Assembly: GCF_023520895.1 (NCBI RefSeq)
Contig: NZ_CP026029.1
Span: 1,302,001 to 1,366,000 of the forward strand
Source of the DNA: Paenibacillus sp. PK3_47
Lineage (GTDB): Bacteria > Bacillota > Bacilli > Paenibacillales > Paenibacillaceae
Direction: 5' to 3'
DNA: 64,000 nucleotides
Position 1 is the first letter of the stretch; each line of letters begins with the position of its first letter. The position numbers and the translations under genes were made by a program. The notes beneath the pieces are model-generated. The model saw only the letters and a list, made by a program, of their open reading frames with translations, searched no databases and was not told the origin of the DNA. This document shows, one piece after another, positions 36,242-44,745 of this stretch.

Positions 36242-36784
36242 TCATAACCGCGAAAACACTGGTTAGTTCAATTCACTGTGCTGTCTAAAACTATTCGGCA
36301 CTATAATTAACATGCAGTGGAAGGCCGCTCAAACATGTAAGGTAACGCTCAGAGTTAATCAGATAGCCTAAGACATATCATTTTCTGCAAATCCATTAAC
36401 CTATCAGAGTCTGTGAAAACCACTAACCTGCTGATTTCTGCAATTTACGTCTTACCCTTGACCGTGCTATCTATGTTACCAACCGATTGGATCAGATCAT
36501 GTTACTTAAGGTATTAACAGGCCTGGAACGAACGACTTAACGTCCTTAATAAGTAATAAAGTAATATGTCTTGCCATTGAAGTCCTGAGTGTGTACAAAA
36601 CAGCTGCTATATCCGCACCGCAACAGGAGCAACAACTTGGCTGTGAGCAGATCACCTGCTAAATAATGAATTCTGACATATTATAGTCTGTAGCCAACAG
36701 GTTAAAGTGTGTGTAAATACAGGCTGGTGTGCAGGCAAACGAAATAGTCGAGTATAGCCATCACTACGTACCAGGGAGGAACCG
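36242..36784. other. Non-coding stretch between repeat array and phosphatidyltransferase gene
   Basis: About 540 bases without a convincing gene, tRNA or terminator on either strand. The only clear signal is GGGAGG at 36774-36779, which serves the next gene. Confidence 0.6.
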
Positions 36785-37507
36785 ATGCCTAAAGGATCAG
36801 ATAGAGGTCGCCTAAACTGTAGAAGCCCCCGCCAAATAAAAGACTGCCAACTCCGAAGAGCCCGCTGGAAGTGTGTCCTTAACCGGAACAGAAGCGGGAG
36901 AAGCGGGAGAAGCCGGGGAAGCGGCGGAAACAACAGCGGCAGCAATGACTTGCAACGGAACATAAGCGCCAACATGAATAAAACTAATCCCCTCCCCAAT
37001 ATTCTAAGCCTGATGCGGATGTTGTGCTCTGCGATCCTTCTATTAGTAGCACCGTTGTCTATTCTGTTCTATGTACTCTACTTACTGTGCGGGGTGAGTG
37101 ACGCTCTGGATGGATACATAGCGAGGAGAACGAACAGCACCAGCTCCTTCGGGGCAAGTTTGGATAGTGTGGCTGATTTCGTTTTTATCGGTGTAACATT
37201 AATAGTTTTTCTCCCTATTCTTCATTTATCGTTATGGTTACTGTGCTGGATCGGAGCGATTACACTCGTTCGCATAAGCTCGCTGATCATCGGGTTTGTT
37301 AAATACCGGGCTTTTGCCTTCATCCATACCTATGCCAACAAGGCAACGGGATCTGCACTATTCTGTTTCCCCTTTCTGTACCACACTACCGGACTGACTC
37401 TGACCTCATGCATACTGTGCGGATTAGCGACTTATTCAGCAGTAGAGGAACTGCTTATTCATGTACGCTCCAAAGAACTGCTAAGAGACGCCAAGCGTAT
37501 CCATTAA
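36785..37507 (+). CDS. CDP-alcohol phosphatidyltransferase family protein with Arg-rich N-terminal extension
   Basis: The core (residues about 64-240) has about five membrane segments and the family signature D-x2-D-G-x2-A-R-x8-G-x3-D-x3-D in the stretches DALDGYIARR and SSFGASLDSVAD, all residues present. It would transfer a phosphatidyl or related group from a CDP-alcohol at the membrane; PgsA-like or archaetidyl-type substrates cannot be told apart. Homologues usually start near MNKTNPLPNILSLMR, codon 64 (36974), which has no ribosome site. The only good site is GGGAGG 5 bases before ATG 36785, giving a 63-residue extension rich in Arg, Ser and Gly encoded by small repeats. Either start is possible. 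Confidence 0.75.
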   Translation: MPKGSDRGRLNCRSPRQIKDCQLRRARWKCVLNRNRSGRSGRSRGSGGNNSGSNDLQRNISANMNKTNPLPNILSLMRMLCSAILLLVAPLSILFYVLYLLCGVSDALDGYIARRTNSTSSFGASLDSVADFVFIGVTLIVFLPILHLSLWLLCWIGAITLVRISSLIIGFVKYRAFAFIHTYANKATGSALFCFPFLYHTTGLTLTSCILCGLATYSAVEELLIHVRSKELLRDAKRIH

Positions 37508-37624
37508 AACCAAAACCAGCGTTCATCCACACACCACACTAAGCGGCTCTAAGACACATTCGGCAGAAGGAGAGGGAGAGCCTTACCCGTTTTACCAATA
37601 CACCTTCCATTATAAAAAACGATA

Positions 37625-37653
37625 GAAAAACGACCCCGCCTCCCGGCAGGGCC
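37625..37653 (-). terminator. Terminator of the glycosidase/transporter operon
   Basis: On the minus strand a 9-bp stem GGCCCTGCC / GGCGGGGTC with tetraloop GGGA is followed by GTTTTTC. It lies about 126 bases past the last glycosidase gene. Confidence 0.75.
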
Positions 37654-37677
37654 CCCGCAACTAGTTACTATTAACTC

Positions 37678-37786
37678 ACAAGACTATTCCAATTAACACA
37701 CACTACTCTCCATACAATTCACACTACTCTCCATACAACTCACACTTCTGTCCAAATAACTCACATCACCCACACCACTCACACCA
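37678..37786. repeat. Degenerate CACAC/CTC-rich tandem repeats
   Basis: Imperfect copies of a roughly 20-base unit, CACACTACTCTCCATACA, and shorter CACACCACT pieces fill the gap between the glycosidase stop and its terminator. They run slightly into the 3' end of the gene. Confidence 0.6.
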
Positions 37787-39452
37787 CTCCACGCGCACGC
37801 CCTGCATCATACTCCGGCACAATCACCCCGATATCCGAGCCTTTTTCAAACTTCCCTTCATTAAAAATAATCCGCTCGTTGCCTTGTAGGGTCACGAAGT
37901 ACGTCTGTCCTTCCCATTCCACCTGCCCCTCTGCAGGCTGTGCCATCATGCCGATTAGGCTGGTCAGCTTTCCGCTGCGGTCAGTGACGGCTCTTATGCC
38001 GTATGGAAAAGAAAGATGGGGCCGCCCATTCTTGTACAGCTTCGCCCGTTCCCGGTTATTTACCAGCTCGTAGACATCGCCACCCACTGTGCGGGAATAA
38101 CCCGTCGATGCTGCAACCTCCTCCCCGTGATCCATCGGATAAGGGACAAGCCCGGTGAACCACAGCTCCCCGTCCGGAGTTGGCAGAATACCGCAGGTCC
38201 GTTCCACGAAATCGAGTACGCACAGAATCGCCGGTGAATAGGTGTCCGTGTAGCCTTCTGCTCCGGTCCACGGGCTCAGTGTCTGGGAAAAACGCTCCAT
38301 TCTCGCCGCCGCATTCAGAATCGGATTCATGATCCACGTCAGCTCCACAAACCGGCCATGCGCTTCAAACGCATGCGGCGTACGGATCAGCGTCAGAAAA
38401 TTAGTTGTCCCCGCCCAGCTGTTGTATGCCGACGACGGGTCGAAGCGCGGATCATCCAGCGCGATGGAGGTCAGCGGGTATTTGGCGAAGAACTTGGAAG
38501 TGTTCAGCAAGTACCGCTTCAGCGCCTCATCGAACAAACTGCGGTCACCTGCCTCACAGGCCAGGACACGCAGCAGTACATCCGATTGAACCCGGACGAA
38601 GCTGTCATTACGGTCCAGATCATAGAAGAAACCGTCAACCTCGTCATAACAGTACTGAAAAAGACTCTCCAGGCTCTGCGCCGCTTTCTCCTCCCAGTCC
38701 GTTCCGCCGTCCTCACCCAGAATCCGGGCCATGCGGGCCAGATATAGGCGCTGGCAGTACACGTTGGCTGTAAGGTCAGGGGCCAGCAGCGGCAGAACCG
38801 GCGATTCCGGGCTGAACAGGCGCGGGTCCCCCAAATGCGGAGTATCCGGGATATGCCAGAAGCGCGGTGATAAGTCATGCCCGGTATCAAAAGTGCAGAA
38901 CGCTTCTACACAGCCTGTTCCCCGTGTATTGCGGTACTGCGCAAGCCAGCCGTCGAATCCGGCCATGGCAGAATACATGGTCCGCAGAAATTCCTCATCC
39001 TGTCCGTTCAGGGAATAATGATTCCAGACGCTTCTGGCCAGCGGCGTTACCATCTGGATCTGCCTGTACGCCGGTCCGGCAGCCGTAACCTTATATGGGA
39101 TAAGCCCGTCCTCTCTCCGGTATGCAGCGAACCGAAGGAAGGTGGCCTGTGCTACCTTAGGCATGAACCGTGACAGAAGTTCGGCATTGATCGTCCCGGT
39201 ACTCTCCAGCCAGGTGCCGTGGTAAGCGCCTCCTTCATGAAGCACCGGCGTGCCTTGCTGATCCGGGACAATGCAGTCCAGCAGCTTCCGGACCGCATTG
39301 TAGTAGACGTCTTCCAGTCTGCCGGAAGAGGCGGCGAACTTCACGCCGGAGCCCACCCATTCCTGCAGCACCTGCTCATCTGACAGTTTCCCCAGTTCCC
39401 CGACGACTGCTGCCGTATCCAACCCTCTCAGCCTCTCAAGCAGTTCCTTCAT
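37779..39452 (-). CDS. (alpha/alpha)6-barrel glycoside hydrolase (MGH1/GH63-like)
   Basis: This 557-residue cytoplasmic protein has no signal peptide. Repeated helical pairs and stretches such as GGAYHGTWLESTGTINAE, IPYKVTAAGPAYRQIQMVT, DEVDGFFYDLDRNDSFV and DPSSAYNSWAGTTNF resemble the MGH1-like/trehalase-type glycosidase domains that act on alpha- or beta-linked oligosaccharides. The likely catalytic acids cannot be named with certainty; Asp/Glu in the YDLDRND and ELTWIMNP regions are candidates. It is the last gene of the transporter operon, after GH43, so it probably cleaves oligosaccharides taken up by the ABC transporter. The family number needs a search. Confidence 0.65.
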   Translation of the reverse strand: MKELLERLRGLDTAAVVGELGKLSDEQVLQEWVGSGVKFAASSGRLEDVYYNAVRKLLDCIVPDQQGTPVLHEGGAYHGTWLESTGTINAELLSRFMPKVAQATFLRFAAYRREDGLIPYKVTAAGPAYRQIQMVTPLARSVWNHYSLNGQDEEFLRTMYSAMAGFDGWLAQYRNTRGTGCVEAFCTFDTGHDLSPRFWHIPDTPHLGDPRLFSPESPVLPLLAPDLTANVYCQRLYLARMARILGEDGGTDWEEKAAQSLESLFQYCYDEVDGFFYDLDRNDSFVRVQSDVLLRVLACEAGDRSLFDEALKRYLLNTSKFFAKYPLTSIALDDPRFDPSSAYNSWAGTTNFLTLIRTPHAFEAHGRFVELTWIMNPILNAAARMERFSQTLSPWTGAEGYTDTYSPAILCVLDFVERTCGILPTPDGELWFTGLVPYPMDHGEEVAASTGYSRTVGGDVYELVNNRERAKLYKNGRPHLSFPYGIRAVTDRSGKLTSLIGMMAQPAEGQVEWEGQTYFVTLQGNERIIFNEGKFEKGSDIGVIVPEYDAGRARGVV

Positions 39453-39574
39453 TATTACGCACCATCCTCATTCACGTCTTGTTGCACCGGTTCAGCCCAG
39501 TCTTTGCGCATCGCCACTATTCTTGTCATGACTCTCAGCGCTATCCTCGCCTTTACGCATCGCCTCTGTACCAG

Positions 39575-41071
39575 TCATGGCTTCCCGCCCCGGTCCACAT
39601 CATAATGAAACCAGTGGAACCCGGCGCTGCCGCCGCTCCCGCCGGCCGTATAGCTGAACAGCGCTACCCGCGCGCCCTTCCAGAATCCGGAGGTCATCCG
39701 GCAAGGACCGCCGAAGGAAATCCAGCCCTCACCCGGGCTGAAGAACAGCCGGGTCTCTCCGTCCAAATCAATGACGCTGCCCAGCCCTAATGTATCACCG
39801 GTCAGCTTCGGCCCGTGATATACCGTTCCTCCCGTGACCGCCCGCAGATAGATGCCGTCCGGCTCCGCGGCGGCTCCGATCCAGTTCTCCTCCCGGGCGC
39901 ACAGGAAGGCGAGTCCGGCGAACTGGCCGGGCTTCATGTCCGCAACGGACAATCTGGTGCAGACGGTTCCCCGGGGGCCGATGATTTTTTGCGTTAACGT
40001 GTTGCGGGCTTCCAGCAGGCCCGGAGCTTCCAGAGCATCAAGCCGCAGCCCTGTCCCGCCAAGCGACCAATGCCCGTCTGCGGGATTATGGTTCCACTGC
40101 CACTGGAGCGCAAGCTCCGGCCCGGCAAAGTCATCCGATGCTGCCGGCAGCATCGGCTCACAGCCCTCAGCTACCCCCGGTTTGGCGTACAGCTCAACCG
40201 GTTCTCCTGCTGCGCCGATGACCGGCCAGTCCTCCTCCCAGCGCACAGGCTGGAGATGGCAGACCCGGCCCAGAGCTCCCGCACTCTGGAAATGCAGAAA
40301 CCAGGTTTCCCCGCTCTTCAGCTCCACCAGTGCGCCCTGATGCGGACCGTTAATCTTCGTAGCGCCCTGGCGGAGTACAACCTTCCGCTCAAAAGGTCCG
40401 TACATACTGCGGGAACGCAGCACCGTCTGCCAGCCGGTTTCCACGCCGCCTTCGGGAATGACGAAATAGTAGTAGCCCTGTCTTTTATAAATCTTGGTTC
40501 CCTCGGCAATTTTGCCGACATACACGATAATGCCGTCATCCAGCAGCTCGCGCCCGTCCGCACTCATGCGGTGTACAATGATCGGGCCGGCTCCCACCGT
40601 GCTGTGGCCGAGGTAAGCCTGGCCATCCTCATCCCAGAACGGGCAGGGATCTTCCCAGCCGCTTACACGGACTACTTCATGCAGCGGCTCCCACGGACCG
40701 GCCGGATCGGCGGCGGAGCTCATATACAGCCCTTCATCCGGTGTGCAGAAGTAGACGTAATAACGCCCGTTATGATAGCGCAGCGCAGGCGCCCAGCTTC
40801 CTTTGGCATACGCCCGCATTTCGTCATAGGCCGGATCGATCTCGAGCCGGTCATATATTTTTCCGAGGAGACGCCAGTTCACCAAATCCCTGGAATGATA
40901 CACCTGCATGCCCATAAAGTGAAAGTCCGAGCAGACCATATAGAAATCATCTTCCACGCGGATCACGTCAGGATCGGATACATCCATATTCAGCACAGGG
41001 TTGCGGTAATAACCGTTCCCCAAATCCCCCCAGCAGGACAGCCCGGCAGAATTGTTTATGCTCACAGACAT
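39575..41071 (-). CDS. Glycoside hydrolase family 43
   Basis: This intracellular GH43 enzyme of about 498 residues has an N-terminal five-bladed propeller: NPVLNMDVSDPDVIRVEDDF holds the catalytic Asp, WEDPCPFWDEDGQAYL the pKa-tuning Asp, and KIAEGTKIYKRQGYY the catalytic Glu. A C-terminal beta-sandwich (from about residue 310) is typical of xylosidase/arabinofuranosidase members. No signal peptide is present, so it acts on imported oligosaccharides. The start ATG 41071 follows GGAAGG; the frame is open into the preceding permease gene as far as GTG 41107. Substrate likely xylo- or arabino-oligosaccharide, by family only. Confidence 0.9.
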   Translation of the reverse strand: MSVSINNSAGLSCWGDLGNGYYRNPVLNMDVSDPDVIRVEDDFYMVCSDFHFMGMQVYHSRDLVNWRLLGKIYDRLEIDPAYDEMRAYAKGSWAPALRYHNGRYYVYFCTPDEGLYMSSAADPAGPWEPLHEVVRVSGWEDPCPFWDEDGQAYLGHSTVGAGPIIVHRMSADGRELLDDGIIVYVGKIAEGTKIYKRQGYYYFVIPEGGVETGWQTVLRSRSMYGPFERKVVLRQGATKINGPHQGALVELKSGETWFLHFQSAGALGRVCHLQPVRWEEDWPVIGAAGEPVELYAKPGVAEGCEPMLPAASDDFAGPELALQWQWNHNPADGHWSLGGTGLRLDALEAPGLLEARNTLTQKIIGPRGTVCTRLSVADMKPGQFAGLAFLCAREENWIGAAAEPDGIYLRAVTGGTVYHGPKLTGDTLGLGSVIDLDGETRLFFSPGEGWISFGGPCRMTSGFWKGARVALFSYTAGGSGGSAGFHWFHYDVDRGGKP

Positions 41072-41093
41072 CTCACCTTCCCGGATGCCCGGC

Positions 41094-41975
41094 TTATCCT
41101 TTGACACTGCCCATCACCAGACCCTTCATGAAGTATTTTTGCAGGAAAGGATACACGAGCAGAATCGGCAGTGCCGCCAGGAACACCTGAGCCGCCTTGA
41201 AGGTCCGGTCCGAAATCGCCGACATATCAAGCAGATCATTCGTCGCTGCCGTGCTCGGATCTACATTAATGATGATGGTCTGCAGATAGCTCTGCAGCGG
41301 ATAATTGGAGGTCGAGTTCATATAGATCAGGCCGTCGAACCAGGAATTCCAGTGGAACACCACGATAAACAGCGTAATGGTCGCCACCGCAGGCTTGGAT
41401 AACGGAAGATAGATGCTCCACAGTGTCCGCCAGTGTCCGGCCCCGTCGATGTTGGCCGCCTCCTCAATTTCTTTGGGCAACTCCCGGAAAAAGTTCATCA
41501 GCAGAATCACATTGAACACCGATACGGCAGACGGCAGCACCAGCGCCCAGATCGTGTCCAGCATGCCTACGCTTTTAATGGTCATATAAGTGGGAATCAG
41601 CCCGCCGTGGAACAGCATCGTTACAATGAAGAACCAGGCGTAATAATTGCGTGAACGCAGCACCTGCTTTTCCTTGGAGAGCGGGTAGGCGATCAGAATG
41701 CTGACGGCGATGCTGATGGCATACCCCAGGACCACCCGCTGGAGCGATACCCAGAATCCGTCGACAAACTCATGTTTGGTCAGGGCAAATTTATAGGAGG
41801 CGACGGTGAAATCCACCGGCCAAAGCTTGACATACCCCGCCGCCGCTGCGCTGCTGGAGCTGAAGGAGATCGCCAGCACGTTGATCAGCGGCAGAATGCA
41901 GGCAATCGCGGTGATGCTTAAGATCACGTAGTTCATAATCAGAAAAGCTTTTCGGCTGGCAGTAGGCTTATGCAC
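41094..41975 (-). CDS. Carbohydrate ABC transporter permease (LplC/YtcP type)
   Basis: This 293-residue membrane protein has six helices and the inner-membrane permease EAA motif ELPKEIEEAANIDGAGHWRTL, which contacts the ATPase. The ending MGSVKG is typical of this YtcP/LplC group. Translation starts at GTG 41975 with AAGGAGG 7 bases upstream. It pairs with the permease encoded just upstream. No ATPase gene is in the cluster, so a shared MsmX-like ATPase is expected (inference). Confidence 0.92.
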   Translation of the reverse strand: MHKPTASRKAFLIMNYVILSITAIACILPLINVLAISFSSSSAAAAGYVKLWPVDFTVASYKFALTKHEFVDGFWVSLQRVVLGYAISIAVSILIAYPLSKEKQVLRSRNYYAWFFIVTMLFHGGLIPTYMTIKSVGMLDTIWALVLPSAVSVFNVILLMNFFRELPKEIEEAANIDGAGHWRTLWSIYLPLSKPAVATITLFIVVFHWNSWFDGLIYMNSTSNYPLQSYLQTIIINVDPSTAATNDLLDMSAISDRTFKAAQVFLAALPILLVYPFLQKYFMKGLVMGSVKG

Positions 41976-41990
41976 ATTCTTTCCTCCTTA

Positions 41991-42884
41991 TTAAAATATC
42001 CGGTAGCCCGCATAGCGGTTGGCCAGCCTGTTGGAGACCACAATCAGCACCAGCGAGATGACAGACTTGAACAGCCCGACCGCTGTCGCCACCCCGTACT
42101 GCGCCTCCACCAACCCCAGCCTGTAGACAAACGTATCTATAATATCACCGGTGCTGTAGACCATCGGGCTGTAGAGATTGAACACCTGCTCAAAGCCGGC
42201 ATTCAGCACATTCCCGAGGCTCAGCACGGTCATCAGCGTAATTATAGGCAGCATCCCCGGCAGCGTTACATTCAGCATCTGCTTCCAGCGGCTTGCACCG
42301 TCCACGGTTGCTGCTTCGTACAGGCTCTGGTCAATCCCCGTCAGTGCAGCAAGATAGACGATCGTGCCGTACCCGAAGCCTTTCCAGGTATCCGTAATTA
42401 CCAGCGTGTAAGGGAACCATTTGTCATCCCCGAGGAAAAAGACAGGCTTCACCCCGAACCACCCCAGAAATTGGTTCACAATCCCGCTGGATGGCGAGAG
42501 GATATCGATCAGGATTCCGCCCAGAATGACCCAGGACAGGAAGTAAGGGAAGTAGATCGTGGTCTGGATCGTGCGTTTAAAAAAAGCGCCGGAGACCTCA
42601 TTAAGCAGCAGGGCAAAAATAATCGGAATGATCAGCCCGGCCACAATCTTCAGAACCGCAATAAAAATGGTATTCCACAGCACACTTGAAAAGTTCGGCA
42701 TATCCAGCATGTAGCGGAAATTATCGAACCCGATCCATTTGGAGTTGAAGATCCCTTTGGAAGGGACAAATTTCTGGAAAGCAATCACGATGCCCATAAT
42801 CGGGATATAGCTGAATACCAGGGTTAAAATCACGCCCGGCAGCAGCATCAGATGCAGCGGCAAGGTCTTCAGTTTGTTTCCCAT
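41991..42884 (-). CDS. Carbohydrate ABC transporter permease (LplB type)
   Basis: This 297-residue membrane protein has six helices. The opening LPLHLMLLPGVILTLVFSYI and FQKFVPSKGIFNSKWIGFDNF are typical of LplB-type permeases, and the EAA motif is GIDQSLYEAATVDGASRWKQM. The ending RYAGYRIF is usual for the group. It forms the membrane channel with the downstream permease, 15 bases away. Confidence 0.92.
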   Translation of the reverse strand: MGNKLKTLPLHLMLLPGVILTLVFSYIPIMGIVIAFQKFVPSKGIFNSKWIGFDNFRYMLDMPNFSSVLWNTIFIAVLKIVAGLIIPIIFALLLNEVSGAFFKRTIQTTIYFPYFLSWVILGGILIDILSPSSGIVNQFLGWFGVKPVFFLGDDKWFPYTLVITDTWKGFGYGTIVYLAALTGIDQSLYEAATVDGASRWKQMLNVTLPGMLPIITLMTVLSLGNVLNAGFEQVFNLYSPMVYSTGDIIDTFVYRLGLVEAQYGVATAVGLFKSVISLVLIVVSNRLANRYAGYRIF

Positions 42885-42973
42885 ACCGTCTCTACTACCT
42901 CGCTTCCATTCTTCCGTTCCATCCGGGGAAGCGTGCTCAAGGCTGCTTCCCCGCAGATGGAATACAGAATCTC

Positions 42974-44638
42974 TTATTTATTTTTGGCCGCCCATTCATT
43001 AACTTCCTTCGTAATCTGCTCGCCGCCGAGCTTCTTCCAGTCCTCTACGAACTTGTCAAACGTATCGATAGACTGGCCCATGACAATCTTCGTGAATACT
43101 TCCTCCTCCATTTTCTGGAGTGTGGCATTTTTCTCAACCATGGTAGCTGTAGGAGACCCGTAGAAGGCGTCAAAAATATAGTTATCCTCCTGCACATACT
43201 GGTCAATCACATCGAAGCTGCTTGGTGTACCGAATACGCGCTCGGTTCCCCAGTTCGATCTGTCCCCGCCGCGGAAAGACAGAATCCGGTCGTAATACCC
43301 CTTATCCTCGGCGGACAAGCCGGAAGGATCATTCGCTTCAAGTGCTTTAATTGCGTTGTTATGTGCATTCAGGTTTTTCTTGGCCGGATCTGCTGCAATG
43401 AAATTGTAGAGGTAGACCGGAATATTATTTTCGCTGATGCCGAATTCGTTATTCTCCTCCGCGTTCTCGTCATAGCCCTGCATTCCAAAGTTCAGCAGTT
43501 TGAAGATAGCCTCCGGATGCTTGCTGTCCTTGCTGACTCCGTAGTACGTAGTAATCGGCATGATCCCGATCGGCGTAGCCGGTTCAGTATCGACAGACAC
43601 CAGCGGCAGCGCTTTCCATTCGGCGTCCGGATCATTATCCACATTCTTCTGGATGACCGAGAGCGGTGCGGACATGGAGCCGTAGAACAGGCCAACTTTT
43701 CCTGCAGCAACCGATTCCGTCACCTTAGCCCGGTCCTTGACGCCGAACTCCTGGTCCAGCATTCCCGCCGCATACAGATCCTGAAGCTGCTTCAGTGCGT
43801 CCTTGACTCCAGGCTGAGTGCTGCCGTATACGAGCTGGCCGGAATCATCCTTCACCCATTTGCCGGGATGCACATGAAAGCCGGAGAAGTAGCCGGAGGT
43901 CCCGAAGTGGGAATCTGTCAAAAAGGTTTTGGTCAGCGCCAGCCCGAAGGTATCCGCCTTGCCGTTGCCGTCCGGATCCTTGGTTGTGAAGGCTTCCGCC
44001 ACCGCCATGGCCTGCTGCATCGTCTTCGGCTCAGATAATCCCAGCTTGGTCAGCCAGTCAGTGCGCACGTACAGAATCGGCAGACCGTCTACAGCCGAGG
44101 AGGTGCGCGGCAGGGCCATCAGCCTTCCGCCAATCTTGGCCGTGTCGAAGCTGGCCTGGTCCTGCAGCATGATTTTTTTGGATAAAGGGGAAGCGTATTT
44201 CTCGAACAGGTCGGTCAGATCATACAGCATATCATTTTCGGCCAGATCGGTAAGCTGCTTGTTCTTCAGCCACATAATATCCGGAAGATCGCCGGAGGCA
44301 ATCGAGACATTCATTTTCTGGTCAAACTGCTCTATAGGCACGGTCCAGTCATATTTAAGATTGATGCCCAGATCACTGGCATAGGTTCTCGTGTAAATAT
44401 TGTTCTCAATCGTATCGCCATTCTCGTATTTGTATGTGGACTCCGTAAATCTCCAGCCGGTAATATCGACCGGCGGATCATATTTGGCATTGATATCAAT
44501 CGTGGTGTTCTCTGCATTCGCGCTGCTGCTGTTATCTGTCCCCGCCCCGTTATCCCCTCCGTTGCCGCATGCGGAAATGACCAGCATCCCCGCTGCGCCA
44601 AGCAGTGCCATGCTCTTGATTCTGCGATTTGTCTTCAT
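42974..44638 (-). CDS. Extracellular solute-binding lipoprotein (CUT1 type)
   Basis: This 554-residue lipoprotein has a signal peptide and lipobox (LLGAAGMLVISAC), followed by a Gly/Asn/Ser-rich linker and a large binding domain. GDLPDIMWLKNKQLTDLAE and LYVRTDWLTKLGLSEPKTM are typical of the LipO/YtcQ group that binds complex oligosaccharides. The ribosome site is GGGAGG. A cre-like site lies upstream at 44697-44710. It supplies sugars to the two permeases encoded next. Confidence 0.92.
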   Translation of the reverse strand: MKTNRRIKSMALLGAAGMLVISACGNGGDNGAGTDNSSSANAENTTIDINAKYDPPVDITGWRFTESTYKYENGDTIENNIYTRTYASDLGINLKYDWTVPIEQFDQKMNVSIASGDLPDIMWLKNKQLTDLAENDMLYDLTDLFEKYASPLSKKIMLQDQASFDTAKIGGRLMALPRTSSAVDGLPILYVRTDWLTKLGLSEPKTMQQAMAVAEAFTTKDPDGNGKADTFGLALTKTFLTDSHFGTSGYFSGFHVHPGKWVKDDSGQLVYGSTQPGVKDALKQLQDLYAAGMLDQEFGVKDRAKVTESVAAGKVGLFYGSMSAPLSVIQKNVDNDPDAEWKALPLVSVDTEPATPIGIMPITTYYGVSKDSKHPEAIFKLLNFGMQGYDENAEENNEFGISENNIPVYLYNFIAADPAKKNLNAHNNAIKALEANDPSGLSAEDKGYYDRILSFRGGDRSNWGTERVFGTPSSFDVIDQYVQEDNYIFDAFYGSPTATMVEKNATLQKMEEEVFTKIVMGQSIDTFDKFVEDWKKLGGEQITKEVNEWAAKNK

Positions 44639-44696
44639 GTGAACCTCCCTAATGAATATTCTGTTAACTGGGCCCCCGGTAATTCAATGATAGAAC

Positions 44697-44710
44697 TGAT
44701 ACCGCTTTCA
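44697..44710 (-). promoter_or_regulatory. cre-like site upstream of the binding-protein gene
   Basis: On the minus strand TGAAAGCGGTATCA matches the catabolite-responsive consensus TGWAARCGYTWNCW at 13 of 14 positions and closely resembles the known gnt-operon cre. It lies 59 bases before the start codon, in the gap between regulator and transporter genes. CcpA control is inferred. Confidence 0.65.
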
Positions 44711-44745
44711 TTCAATATTCATCTCTTTACTTTTGAATCTCCTGT

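Noticed and set aside
35677..36288. Plus-strand 203-codon frame over the 51-bp array
   Set aside because: No ribosome site, starts straight after a terminator, and the frame is open only because the repeat length is a multiple of three.
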